From assembly GCA_002399975.1 (NCBI GenBank), contig DHER01000101.1, forward strand, positions 1 through 64,000: a stretch of 64,000 bases of DNA, read 5' to 3'. The notes below the pieces were generated by a model. The model was not told the DNA's origin and made no database searches. It saw only the letters and a list, made by a program, of their open reading frames with translations. Both the position numbers and the translations under genes were made by a program. Source of the stretch: Firmicutes bacterium UBA4845. GTDB taxonomy: Bacteria; Bacillota; Clostridia; Tissierellales; Sedimentibacteraceae. The stretch's first letter is position 1, and every line of letters begins with the position of its first letter. Below, in pieces: positions 25,737 to 34,029 of this stretch.

Positions 25737-27269
25737 CTAAAAAATCAATTTACCCACAACATTTTCTACACATTCAATAATCTTTTGATTTTTAACAAGT
25801 TCAGCAACATTCTCTATACAAGGATGTAAATTAATATCATTTATTATGGGAAAAACAACTTTTCTTATGGTATCATATACCCTTTTAGTAGCAGGCGACG
25901 GTTTTAACCCATCATAAAAATCTAATGCCTGAGTTCCGCAGATTAATTCAATTGCAAAAATATACTTAGACAACTTAACACATTCATAAGCTTTCAGAGC
26001 CGCATTATACCCCATACTGACATAATCCTCCTGATCAGCGCATGTAGGAACATTATCTATTGTAGCCGGGTGTGCCGCAATTCTCATTTCACCTAAAATC
26101 CCCGCAGCTGCATACTGAACTATCATCAACCCATTATTTAATCCTGCATCTTTATTTAAAAATGCAGGCAAACCACTTACGTGCCTGTTTATTAATCTAT
26201 CTATCCTTCTCTCAGACATTTTTGCTAGATTAGTCACTGCTATAGCCATAGTATCTGCCGCCATACCTACATATGAACCATCAGCATTACATCCCATAAC
26301 AGCTGTTCCATCATCGTTTTCACCATCAAATATCAATGGATTATCAACTGAAGAATTAAGTTCAATCTCTACTGTTTTCATGCTGTCCTTAATTAACTTT
26401 TTTGCTGCACCGTGGAGCTGCGGCATACATCTAATAGACAGCGCATCCTGCACCCTGCACCCTTTATATTTTTCGATTATCTGGCTGCCGGATAAAATAT
26501 TTCTAATATTATCCGCAGTATACCTTTGATCTTCATGTGGCCTGACCTGCATCAGTCTATCATCCATTGCCATAAGTGTTCCTTTAAGGACTTCCAGTGA
26601 TAAGGAACCTGATATGTCACCGGTTTTTGCAATAGTTATTGAATCATATACAGCCAATGCTGTAAGTGCTGTAACTGATGTTGTCCCTGAAACAATTGTT
26701 AAGCCTTCTTTGGAAGATAAAACAATCGGTTTTAAATTTAATTTTTTGTACACTTCTTTAGTTAATAAAAGTTCATCCTTGTAATAGACTTTTCCTTCTC
26801 CAATTATTACTTCTCCTATGTGGGCTTCTAAGCACAAATATCCTACTGAGCCGTGCTTAGGTACAAATGGAGTTATGTCATTATTTAATAAAATCTTTAT
26901 ACGTTCTAAAGTCTCAAGCCTAATTCCTGTATGTCCTGTTCCAAAATGAACTAACATTACAAACATCATTGCTCTGACACATTCTTTTTCTAAGGGTTCT
27001 CCAACAGAACATGTATGAGACAATATAGTATTTCTTTGGATAATTTCTCTATCCTCTTCATTTATGAATTTATCACAATTATCTCCAAGGCCAGTAGTAA
27101 TGCCGTAAATAGCCTGACCGTCCCTGCTGAATTTATCTACATATCTTCTGCATTTATTTACTCTGTTAATATATTCTTCTGAAAATTCAATAGAATAATT
27201 ATATCTTGAAACATTTACAACATCTTTAATGCTTACTTTCCTACCTAATATAATCTTTTTCACTTTCAT
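25737..27269 (-). CDS. MIO-less aromatic amino acid lyase paralog 2 (ergothionase-like)
   Basis: A 510-residue paralog of the next gene. The MIO site reads GSVG-YLC-LEAH at 140-150, again without Ser or the Gly after it. It is less like HutH than paralog 1: the NGT motif is SGT, the QDxYSLRC tyrosine is Leu (QDALSIRC) and GNF is GCN. IYGITTGLG, VDNPLIF and CADQEDYVSMG remain. It may have another betaine substrate or be a subunit of a heteromer. The gene ends in TAG and the paralog 1 ATG is in frame seven codons on. The start is uncertain: an ATG with AGG upstream (chosen) or a TTG eight codons earlier after AAGGAAGG. Confidence 0.82.
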   Translation of the reverse strand: MKVKKIILGRKVSIKDVVNVSRYNYSIEFSEEYINRVNKCRRYVDKFSRDGQAIYGITTGLGDNCDKFINEEDREIIQRNTILSHTCSVGEPLEKECVRAMMFVMLVHFGTGHTGIRLETLERIKILLNNDITPFVPKHGSVGYLCLEAHIGEVIIGEGKVYYKDELLLTKEVYKKLNLKPIVLSSKEGLTIVSGTTSVTALTALAVYDSITIAKTGDISGSLSLEVLKGTLMAMDDRLMQVRPHEDQRYTADNIRNILSGSQIIEKYKGCRVQDALSIRCMPQLHGAAKKLIKDSMKTVEIELNSSVDNPLIFDGENDDGTAVMGCNADGSYVGMAADTMAIAVTNLAKMSERRIDRLINRHVSGLPAFLNKDAGLNNGLMIVQYAAAGILGEMRIAAHPATIDNVPTCADQEDYVSMGYNAALKAYECVKLSKYIFAIELICGTQALDFYDGLKPSPATKRVYDTIRKVVFPIINDINLHPCIENVAELVKNQKIIECVENVVGKLIF

Positions 27270-27354
27270 TCCTACAAACCTGCTGATCAGCAAGTCTTCC
27301 TTCCTTTATTAACATAAAATAATTAAATCTTTCATAAAATCAGTATTTTGAAAT

Positions 27355-27393
27355 AAAAAACGCATAATCAGTACTATTCACAATGCGTTTTTT
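27355..27393 (-). terminator. Hairpin between the BCCT gene and lyase genes
   Basis: AAAAAACGCAT pairs perfectly with ATGCGTTTTTT, ending in a T run on the minus strand. It lies 46 bases past the BCCT stop. It may partly terminate, lowering lyase expression relative to the carrier; I see no clear separate lyase promoter. Confidence 0.7.
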
Positions 27394-27438
27394 GTAAATA
27401 CGATTTCAACTCCCTACTAATAATATTTATAATATTTG

Positions 27439-29043
27439 TTATTTGCTGACATCTTCAGCCTTAGACTCCGGAAGCAAATTGACCTTCTCTCTTTTTGGTT
27501 GTCCATATTCATCATAATCTTCTTTGAATGTATCATATTTATATGGATTCATGGCAACCTTAACCAGCGCCCATGTAACCGGAGTTAAAAAAATCAGAGT
27601 AGTTATGGCACCAAGATCAGAAAGAGACTTTAACCCGTCAAGGCCTGCAAAAGACATAGTAATCCAGGCAACACCGCCAAGCAGAATACCCCAAACTATT
27701 TTCAGCATTGGACCTGATTCAGGATTATCCGGTGAAATTCCATTAGTGCACAATCCTGCTAAAGTTGCGCACATCCCATCTGCTCCTGCCACATAAGTAA
27801 TAAATACCGTGGCAACAAATACAGGAATAATAATTTTAGGTATGGGAAGTTCGCCTAAGAAAGCATATGTCACCATTTCATTTCCTTTAGTTGCTAAAAT
27901 TTCACCCAAATTTATACCTTCAAACATCTGCATATGAATAGAAGTTCCACCAAAGACAGTAAACCATATTATGCTGAATACTGCAGATAAAAAAACATTC
28001 ACGCCTACAATAGTTCTAACATTATAACCATATGATATACGACCTAAGAAAACTGCGGTAACCGGTGCCCAAGCCATCCAAATAGCATAGTTCCATATTG
28101 TCCACCACACAGGCCAGTCATCTTGGGCAGCAGCACCTGTAAAAAGAGATTTTGAGAAGAAATTATCCAGGAAGTTCCCGAATGCTTCAACACTTAAATT
28201 AATAGAGAACAACGGAGAGCCGAATATAAATATCCACACTAAGAAAAATAAGAACATATAGAAATTATATTTCGCCAGGTTTTTCAAACCATCTGATATA
28301 CCTTTTATAGCAGAGATGACAAATGAAGCAACTATACCGAAGCATACGAAGAAATATAAAACCTTATTGGTTTCAATGCCTGTTATGGCACTTACACCGC
28401 CTGAAACCATAAATGATCCTTCTCCCAATGTTGTTGAAACACCTAATACCATTGCAAACAATATTATTGAATCAACTATTTTACCAGTAGTTCCATTTAC
28501 CTTTTCATCACTCATTAATGGAGAAAGCATAGAAGAAACGGTAAATGATTTTTTCATATTATAGTAAGCAAATGCAAACATAACAGTGGGAACACCATAA
28601 ATTGCATATGGTGTTAACGTCCAATGCATAAATATTGACGATAAAGCAAATATAGCAGATTCCGGTGAACCCGGTACAATATGATAGGATGCCGGCGGCT
28701 GAGTTACATGATATATTGGCTCTAATGCTCCCCAGAACATAAGTCCTGATGCTACAGTCATTGCAAGACACATTGTAAAATAATTAAATAAGTTATATTC
28801 CGGTTTCGCCTTGCTTCCTCCTATTTTAACTCTTCCTAAAGGCATGAAACAAACAGCAATGCTGACAAGCAGCATTATAGTAGTAAGTAATTCAAATCCT
28901 GATCCAAAAACCTTCATGGCACTTAATGTTACATTTGAAAGAACCGTAGAGAATTGCTCAAGATTAAATAAGGATAAAATTACAGCCACAATCATTAATA
29001 TAAATGTTGGCCAAAATACTAAAGGTTTTACTTTCATTTTCAT
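27439..29043 (-). CDS. BCCT-family betaine/carnitine/choline transporter
   Basis: A 534-residue carrier with about 12 membrane helices. The family signature is the tryptophan-rich helix WPVWWTIWNYAIWMAW followed by APVTAVFLGRISYG. WGALEPIYH, where many members have WGVAEP, and the internal THxGGTS-like FGGTSIHMQ are also present. BCCT carriers move trimethylammonium compounds such as betaine, carnitine and choline, and some exchange precursor for product. There is no long C-terminal osmosensing tail, so a catabolic role is likelier. GGAGG precedes the ATG. A sigma-54 promoter and a distant palindrome lie upstream. Confidence 0.92.
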   Translation of the reverse strand: MKMKVKPLVFWPTFILMIVAVILSLFNLEQFSTVLSNVTLSAMKVFGSGFELLTTIMLLVSIAVCFMPLGRVKIGGSKAKPEYNLFNYFTMCLAMTVASGLMFWGALEPIYHVTQPPASYHIVPGSPESAIFALSSIFMHWTLTPYAIYGVPTVMFAFAYYNMKKSFTVSSMLSPLMSDEKVNGTTGKIVDSIILFAMVLGVSTTLGEGSFMVSGGVSAITGIETNKVLYFFVCFGIVASFVISAIKGISDGLKNLAKYNFYMFLFFLVWIFIFGSPLFSINLSVEAFGNFLDNFFSKSLFTGAAAQDDWPVWWTIWNYAIWMAWAPVTAVFLGRISYGYNVRTIVGVNVFLSAVFSIIWFTVFGGTSIHMQMFEGINLGEILATKGNEMVTYAFLGELPIPKIIIPVFVATVFITYVAGADGMCATLAGLCTNGISPDNPESGPMLKIVWGILLGGVAWITMSFAGLDGLKSLSDLGAITTLIFLTPVTWALVKVAMNPYKYDTFKEDYDEYGQPKREKVNLLPESKAEDVSK

Positions 29044-29125
29044 TAATTTACCTCCAAATAATTTTTGAAATTAATTCATTAATAATAACTTTATCTTGCA
29101 AAAAATACTATTACCATAATCTATA

Positions 29126-29141
29126 AGCAAATTTAATGCCA
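29126..29141 (-). promoter_or_regulatory. Sigma-54 promoter of the BCCT/lyase genes
   Basis: On the minus strand TGGCATTAAATTTGCT matches the -24/-12 consensus TGGCAC-N5-TTGCW with exact GG-to-GC spacing. It lies about 80 bases upstream of the BCCT ATG. Confidence 0.8.
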
Positions 29142-29274
29142 TTTAATTATATTTTATAATTCAAAATATACAAAACATTCATATTTCAATGTTATTCTAA
29201 AAAAAAAGATAAATATATGTATATTTATCCTTACAACGTTTTCAAAAAAATAAAAACTCTCATAAGACAATAAC

Positions 29275-29309
29275 GCAAAATTATTTGGCACAATGCTAAA
29301 TAATTTTGC
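29275..29309. promoter_or_regulatory. Palindromic upstream activator site
   Basis: GCAAAATTATTT and AAATAATTTTGC are perfect 12-base arms around GGCACAATGCT, itself nearly symmetric (GCA-CAA-TGC). It sits about 140-180 bases upstream of the sigma-54 promoter, the usual distance for an enhancer-binding activator. No U tract follows, so it is not a terminator. The gap 29044-29491 otherwise holds only AT-rich DNA and repeat copy B. Confidence 0.65.
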
Positions 29310-29439
29310 ACTATATAATAAACCAAAGATAGTACTGCCCACTTTAAAATTTATCTGATTTTCTTTTACAATTAACAGGAATCATTATTCCTGGTTGCTT
29401 TTCAAATTAATTGCAATGTCTGTAATCAGGTTATATCAA

Positions 29440-29493
29440 AGGCTAAAAAATGAAACGTCCACCGTGTCTTCCCGCCGTCTTCCCTTGTGTCTT
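29440..29493 (+). repeat. Dispersed repeat, copy B
   Basis: A diverged copy: AAAAAATGAAACGTCC then CCGTGTCTTCCCGCCGTCTT. It lacks the left AAGACAG part. It abuts the stop of the amidohydrolase gene. Confidence 0.5.
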
Positions 29494-30322
29494 ACAATCC
29501 CAACAGCTCTTTAGCATTTCCTCCAAGTATTTTTGAAATTGCATCTTGAGAAATATTCAGCTTATGTATTGAGTCAATATTCTTTTTAGCCGAAACAGAA
29601 GGCCAATCTGTACCAAATACAAATTTATGAGCAAATCGCTCCATGATGGGGAAATATTCCAAAAGCTTTTTAGGAGGTAATCCTGTAATATCAATATTGA
29701 CATTCTTATGAAGGCGAATCAAAGTTAAAGCTTCATCATACCATGGTCCTCTTCCACCATGTGCCATAATTATTTTCAAGTTTGGAAAATCTACTGCCAC
29801 ATCGTCAAGATAAATCGGATTGCTGTATTTTAATCGGCTACCTGAAAAAATAGAAGTTCCGGTATGGAGCAGCACAGGTATGCCAAGTCTTTCAGCAGCA
29901 GCATATAAAGGATATATAGATCTGTCATTAGGATAGAAATAATTATATGAAGGATAAAGTTTGACTCCCTTGAAACCGTGGTTCAAGTATAAGTCCTCTA
30001 ATTTTTCCCCCATATTAGCGTGTATATAAGGATTTAATGTGCAAAAAGGTATCAGTCTGGGATTTCCCTTGCAAAATTTTTCAACTTGCTCATTATAGAC
30101 ATAGCCAGATGTTAAAGGTGCCATTTCTGCTAAAATAACAGAATAATCCACTCCGCTTTTATCCATCAACTCTATAAACATATTAGGATCACTATATTTT
30201 TTCGCAAAATCCATATATGCTTCTTTTGTAGGATAAAACGCCGAATAAAAATTAAAAATATCGGGAGTCATAGACTCATATTCAGACAGATGAACGTGAA
30301 AATCAATTACAATTTCTTTCAT
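29492..30322 (-). CDS. Amidohydrolase_2-family metal-dependent hydrolase
   Basis: A 276-residue TIM-barrel protein. Metal ligands fit the family: DFHVH at residues 7-11, PVLLHTG near 165, MAHGG near 195 and FGTDWP near 240. The family includes decarboxylases and lactone or imide hydrolases acting on aromatic or cyclic acids. GGAGAG lies six bases before the ATG. It is downstream of the flavodoxin/ferredoxin gene, with BCCT beyond. A role in ring-acid breakdown after the lyase step is possible but unsupported by sequence detail. Confidence 0.8.
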   Translation of the reverse strand: MKEIVIDFHVHLSEYESMTPDIFNFYSAFYPTKEAYMDFAKKYSDPNMFIELMDKSGVDYSVILAEMAPLTSGYVYNEQVEKFCKGNPRLIPFCTLNPYIHANMGEKLEDLYLNHGFKGVKLYPSYNYFYPNDRSIYPLYAAAERLGIPVLLHTGTSIFSGSRLKYSNPIYLDDVAVDFPNLKIIMAHGGRGPWYDEALTLIRLHKNVNIDITGLPPKKLLEYFPIMERFAHKFVFGTDWPSVSAKKNIDSIHKLNISQDAISKILGGNAKELLGL

Positions 30323-30574
30323 ATAACTCTCTCCAATCTCAATTTATTAAAACAATATATTATATATATTATCAAAAAAATTACATAATTTAAATATCAA
30401 ATATTATTTATGTGAAAATCAAGGATTTCACCATCGAAGAACGGCGATAAAAATGAAGTTCCGGGATATGCTGTTTTAGAGAATCCTCTAAATCTATCTG
30501 AATAGCCACAAGGGTAAATTTTCTCATATAAGTCCATACTTTTCATAAAACATAAAATTGCATATTCGTATAAT

Positions 30575-31387
30575 TTACAAGAATAATTCCGGGTTTCTTC
30601 TTTCTGCAAACTCAACTTCCAATTCATGCTTATGCCTTAGATAGTTCTCATTATCAAAATACTTGGCATTAACAGGGCATTTTTTTATACAAGCACCACA
30701 CTTAATACAAATGCCGTCCAATTGTGACGGATCATTATAATTAATAGAAGCTACAGGGCAGACTTCAACACATGTTTTGCAATCAGTACAATATTTATTT
30801 GTTTTTGGCTTAATTTTCCGAATATCAACAGGATTTCCGTCTTTGTCCTTAGGCTTGTAATAAGGTCTGTAAGGAATATGTCCGGGAACTTTTACTGTAC
30901 TTAAGCCTGATGACAACTTAAAATAAATTTTATTTGCAAATTCTTTTACTACATTATAATCTAAATCATCCGGTCTTCCTTTTGCTAAAATATCAGAGAA
31001 AGAGTGTTCTCCTATAAATGCACCTGCTGCTGCAACATTGAAGCCATTTGTATCCAGTATATCCTTCAGTTCAATCAACGCATCATCATAATTCCTGTTT
31101 CCATAAACAACTACAGCTATGGCCAATGACCTATTGGATTTTACAGAATTTAAATATTTCAGTAAAACGTTGGGTACTCTGCCTGCATAAACAGGGGTAC
31201 CTACAATAACGATATCATCCTCATTAAAGTCAACTATTTCCTTTCTTCGTGCCGGTAATGTAAAATCTAAATGTGTAATTTGTTTATGCTCTGCAAAGCA
31301 AGAAGATAGTTCCACTGCCAGCCTTTTTACTATTTTTCCCGTTGTACCGGTTGCACTGAAATACAATGTTTTTATATTATAATTCAA
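30575..31387 (-). CDS. EFR1-type flavodoxin-ferredoxin fusion
   Basis: A 270-residue electron carrier. Residues 1-160 are a flavodoxin-like domain whose phosphate loop is FSATGTTGK, with IVGTPVYAGRVP further on. Residues about 205-250 carry two [4Fe-4S] motifs, CTDCKTCVEVCP and CIKCGACIKKCP. Such proteins pass low-potential electrons, for example to corrinoid reactivation or reductases. The start is TTG eight bases after GGAGG. The 30323-30574 gap upstream of the amidohydrolase is AT-rich with no clear feature. Confidence 0.85.
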   Translation of the reverse strand: MNYNIKTLYFSATGTTGKIVKRLAVELSSCFAEHKQITHLDFTLPARRKEIVDFNEDDIVIVGTPVYAGRVPNVLLKYLNSVKSNRSLAIAVVVYGNRNYDDALIELKDILDTNGFNVAAAGAFIGEHSFSDILAKGRPDDLDYNVVKEFANKIYFKLSSGLSTVKVPGHIPYRPYYKPKDKDGNPVDIRKIKPKTNKYCTDCKTCVEVCPVASINYNDPSQLDGICIKCGACIKKCPVNAKYFDNENYLRHKHELEVEFAERRNPELFL

Positions 31388-31688
31388 TTAAATTCCCTCC
31401 TCTATATACGTTGCCATTAAAACTGCATCTACTGTTGTTAATATTTAACAAAAGGGCTATATCGTCCCTTAACTCTTATTAACATTTCTAAAAACCAGGG
31501 CTTGTCCCCCGTTTCTCCTTAGCCTTGCTTGCATATATCAAGCAAAAAGAAATATATGTTATACAATTGATTTAAATAAATAATTATTTAATTGAGTGAC
31601 TGGAGTAGGCAGTTTTCTATGAATCTTTTCCTTTCCTTTTTTATGTCATTATACTCGGCTTTTCATGGACATGCAACCCTGGTGGTTT
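31388..31688. other. Intergenic region with small dyads
   Basis: No gene is seen between the EFR1-type gene and the acetyltransferase. It holds GCTTGCATATATCAAGC (GCTTG/CAAGC arms) near 31525-31545, a weak AAGGG/CCCTT hairpin near 31450-31473, and then repeat copy C. The EFR1 promoter should lie here, but no convincing boxes stand out. Confidence 0.4.
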
Positions 31689-31745
31689 TTGGATTTTTCT
31701 TCCGCCAAAAAAGACAGACGAAACGTCCCTATGTCCTCTGCCTAT
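31689..31745 (+). repeat. Dispersed repeat, copy C
   Basis: Reads TTCCGCCAAAAAAGACAGAC then GAAACGTCCCTATGTCCTCT, with TATGTCCTCTGC partly duplicated just after. It overlaps the 3' end of the acetyltransferase gene and supplies its TAG stop, so the insertion may have replaced the original C-terminus. Confidence 0.62.
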
Positions 31746-32253
31746 GTCCTCTGCTCCCTAAGCTGTAAAATGCAGATTTTGTTCCTTTGTAATAGCCATA
31801 TTTTTTCAATTTCATTCCCATATTTATCAGCGATTTTATTGCTCCCGCATTGTTTATATCGGTAACTGCAGTTATTTCATCTATCCCTAATTCATATAGA
31901 CCATAATGGACAACTGCCTCGCTTAATTCAGAAGCATAACCCTTGCTCCAATATTCAGGAAGGATTTTGGTGCCAATTTCTATTCCCTTTATTTTATTAG
32001 AATAAACCAATTGCGTTATGCCTATCACTTGGTTTGTTTCCTTCTCCACAACCGCCCAGCTGTTTAACTTGTATCTTTTATAACCATTCATAATTTTTTT
32101 AATTTGTCTCTTGCATTCGTTCAAGGTTCTAAGCTTGTTCCATGGAATAAATTCAATAATTCTCGGATCACTTTCTATTTTATATAGGCTTAAAACGTCA
32201 TCCTTTTCAAATTCTCTTATAATCAAACGGTCTGTCTCAACAATAATATTCAT
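31729..32253 (-). CDS. GNAT-family N-acetyltransferase (RimJ-like)
   Basis: A 174-residue acetyltransferase. It has the usual start TDRLIIREFEKDD, the core GIEIGTKILPEYWSKGYASE that shapes the acetyl-CoA pyrophosphate loop, and DINNAGAIKSLINMGMK. This subfamily acetylates protein N-termini or small amines, and the target is unknown. GAGG precedes the ATG. Its last residues (GSRGHRQRT) come from repeat copy C, and the stop is TAG inside that repeat. Confidence 0.82.
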   Translation of the reverse strand: MNIIVETDRLIIREFEKDDVLSLYKIESDPRIIEFIPWNKLRTLNECKRQIKKIMNGYKRYKLNSWAVVEKETNQVIGITQLVYSNKIKGIEIGTKILPEYWSKGYASELSEAVVHYGLYELGIDEITAVTDINNAGAIKSLINMGMKLKKYGYYKGTKSAFYSLGSRGHRQRT

Positions 32254-32398
32254 CTTTTCGCCTCACTTGTATTATTAAAATGCTTTCTTATTTATGTTAT
32301 GCACTAACTACTAATAGTGAAGTTTTTATTTTTATATCATGATAGGAATAAATATTGAAGATAGAAATTTTGTGCGCATTATTTACATTATTTTCAAA

Positions 32399-32429
32399 AA
32401 AGCATCTATCTATAATTGACAGATGCTTT
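32399..32429 (-). terminator. Terminator downstream of gldA
   Basis: AAAGCATCT pairs with AGATGCTTT, followed by TTTTTT on the minus strand. It lies past the adh remnant and ends the gldA transcript. Confidence 0.75.
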
Positions 32430-32472
32430 GATTTATATACTTTGGTTTCATGGTCCAATATTGCTATATCTA

Positions 32473-32663
32473 TTATAATATTAAATCAGCCAACGGGTAT
32501 TTAATCCCTGTTGCATAATCTGTAATTACTGAAAATGCAGTAACCCCTGTTGCTGTTCCCGAGGTTGAATATATGGAAATAAATCTGCCCTTTTCCATTT
32601 TAATTTTTTTACTGCTCTAATGCTCCACTGCCATAATATATCTCTTGGCAAAGTAAACCTCAT
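32473..32663 (-). pseudogene. Iron-containing alcohol dehydrogenase remnant
   Basis: The first part reads MRFTLPRDI, then in another frame YYGSGALE, and the last part (ATG at 32598 to TAA) reads STSGTATGVTAFSVITDY, then ATGIKYPLADL. These are the N-terminus and the start of the catalytic domain of Clostridial Fe-type alcohol dehydrogenases, joined after loss of about 130 residues of the Rossmann domain and with frameshifts. Everything after the PLAD motif is gone. It lies just downstream of gldA, of the same superfamily but not the source. Confidence 0.7.
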
Positions 32664-32713
32664 CATATTGTTTCCCCCATTAGTACAAATATATTATAAT
32701 TATTTATTTGTTT

Positions 32714-33817
32714 TTAATAACTGCCGCCTAACTTATCTGCGACTATCATTGCACCATAAAGACTTTCGGGAGTTACTTCGAATGGCATATTATGAACTGT
32801 CGATCCTTCGGCACAAGCAGCTTCAGCGACCATCATTAATTTTTCCTTTGTTACTTCTGTAATTCCTAAGTCCGCTAATGTCGTAGGCAAACCCACATCC
32901 TTGCAAAATGCAATAACTTCTTTTATTTCATCATTATCGGCATTTTCCAGTACTAGTTGTGTTATTACACCGAATGATACCTTTTCTCCGTGATAATAAT
33001 GATGTGTTTCTTCCAATACAGTTAAACCATCATGAACAGCATGTGAAGCTGCAATTCCGCCGCTTTCAAAACCAACACCGCTTAACAATGTATTTGCCTC
33101 TATTATTCTTTCCACGGAATTTGTAACTACCTTATTTTCCACAGAAATTTTAGCTTTTTTTCCGTCTGATAATAATGTATCGTAACATAAGCTTGCCAAT
33201 GCCATTGCTGTAATTGACGGAGTTGAACCGCTCAAACAAATGCTGTGGGAGCGTAAATTTGCTCTTGCTTCAAATTTAGTTGCCAGTGCATCTCCCATGC
33301 CTGCTACCAATAAACGTACAGGAGCTTCTGTGACAATAGCAGAATCAATAATAATTACATCCGGATTCTTTCTTAATGGCAAATAGCTTTCCATTTCTCC
33401 TGTTTCTGTATAAATAACGGATAAGGCACTGCATGGTGCGTCCGTTGCCGCAGTTGTCGGAATAGATATTACGGGAATTTCCATGTAATATGAAACAGCC
33501 TTCGCTGTATCCAAACATTTTCCGCCGCCAATTCCGATAACAAGATTGCATTTATTTTCCTTACATATTTCTACAAGTCTGTCAATTTCCTTCTTAGATG
33601 ATTCACGATTAAATTTTTCTGCCTTGCAGTTCAAATTAGCTTTTTTAAATTTTTTGACAATAATGTTTTCAACCCTTTCTTTTGAAGAAGGTGCATAAAC
33701 AATAAATGCATTATTACCTAATTTTGCAGCATAATCTTGAACATAATTTATCTGTCCTTGACCTTGGATATACTTGCCTGGGTATTGACTTGCTGAAACA
33801 GGGGCTTTGTTTGTCAT
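32714..33817 (-). CDS. gldA: Glycerol dehydrogenase-like iron-containing dehydrogenase
   Basis: A 367-residue polyol dehydrogenase. The NAD site is VIGIGGGKCLDTAKAV and PTTAATDAPCSA; the metal site is formed by Asp in GMGDALATKFEA and the histidines in ASHAVHDGL and HYYHGEKVSFG. GldA oxidises glycerol to dihydroxyacetone; related proteins reduce other hydroxy-ketones. GGAGGAG precedes the ATG. A sigma-54 promoter lies 40-55 bases upstream with repeated dyads beyond, which is unusual for gldA and suggests catabolite-specific induction. Confidence 0.88.
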   Translation of the reverse strand: MTNKAPVSASQYPGKYIQGQGQINYVQDYAAKLGNNAFIVYAPSSKERVENIIVKKFKKANLNCKAEKFNRESSKKEIDRLVEICKENKCNLVIGIGGGKCLDTAKAVSYYMEIPVISIPTTAATDAPCSALSVIYTETGEMESYLPLRKNPDVIIIDSAIVTEAPVRLLVAGMGDALATKFEARANLRSHSICLSGSTPSITAMALASLCYDTLLSDGKKAKISVENKVVTNSVERIIEANTLLSGVGFESGGIAASHAVHDGLTVLEETHHYYHGEKVSFGVITQLVLENADNDEIKEVIAFCKDVGLPTTLADLGITEVTKEKLMMVAEAACAEGSTVHNMPFEVTPESLYGAMIVADKLGGSY

Positions 33818-33856
33818 AGTATTTACTCCTCCTTAATTATATTTGCTATTAATTAT

Positions 33857-33872
33857 TGCAATACTTGTACCA
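33857..33872 (-). promoter_or_regulatory. Sigma-54 promoter of gldA
   Basis: On the minus strand TGGTACAAGTATTGCA fits TGGCAC-N5-TTGCW with one change (C to T) and exact GG-to-GC spacing, 40 bases before the ATG. Confidence 0.65.
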
Positions 33873-33981
33873 ATTTTAATTTTTTTTAAATATTTTATAT
33901 ATTTTTAAAAAACATTTGAAATTCAAATGGTATAATATAATTAAAATGCATATAAAAAATTTTATTTTATAAATTTTTTTA

Positions 33982-34029
33982 TTTTGAGAATATCATTTCT
34001 CATTTTGAGATCAATTTCTCATTTTGAGA
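33982..34029. promoter_or_regulatory. Tandem dyads, probable sigma-54 activator sites
   Basis: TCTCATTTTGAGA occurs at 33998-34010 and again at 34017-34029; each copy is palindromic (TCTCA/TGAGA). A half site TTTTGAGA lies at 33982. They are 110-170 bases upstream of the gldA sigma-54 promoter, as expected for an enhancer-binding protein. Confidence 0.62.

Noticed and set aside
24156..27269. Ordinary histidine ammonia-lyase (hutH) pair for histidine breakdown
   Set aside because: Both proteins lack the Ala-Ser-Gly MIO triad, and no hutU, hutI or hutG-like genes are nearby.
29275..29309. The palindrome read as an intrinsic terminator or as a second sigma-54 promoter
   Set aside because: No U tract follows on either strand, and although TTGGCAC and TTTTGCA are present, their spacing (21 instead of 12 bases between GG and GC) is wrong.
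30397..30627. A 76-codon open frame overlapping the end of the EFR1-type gene
   Set aside because: It has no ribosome site, its first third is only another frame of the EFR1-type gene and I see no family match. The later part (GYSDRFRGFSKTAYPGTSFL) might be a remnant, but that is too weak to annotate.
33345..33551. A minus-strand frame inside gldA
   Set aside because: It is an out-of-frame shadow of a well-supported gene without its own ribosome site.
33982..34029. Tandem TCTCATTTTGAGA units as a CRISPR-like array
   Set aside because: There are only two full units and one half unit of 13 bases with 6-base spacing, and no cas genes. Operator sites fit better.
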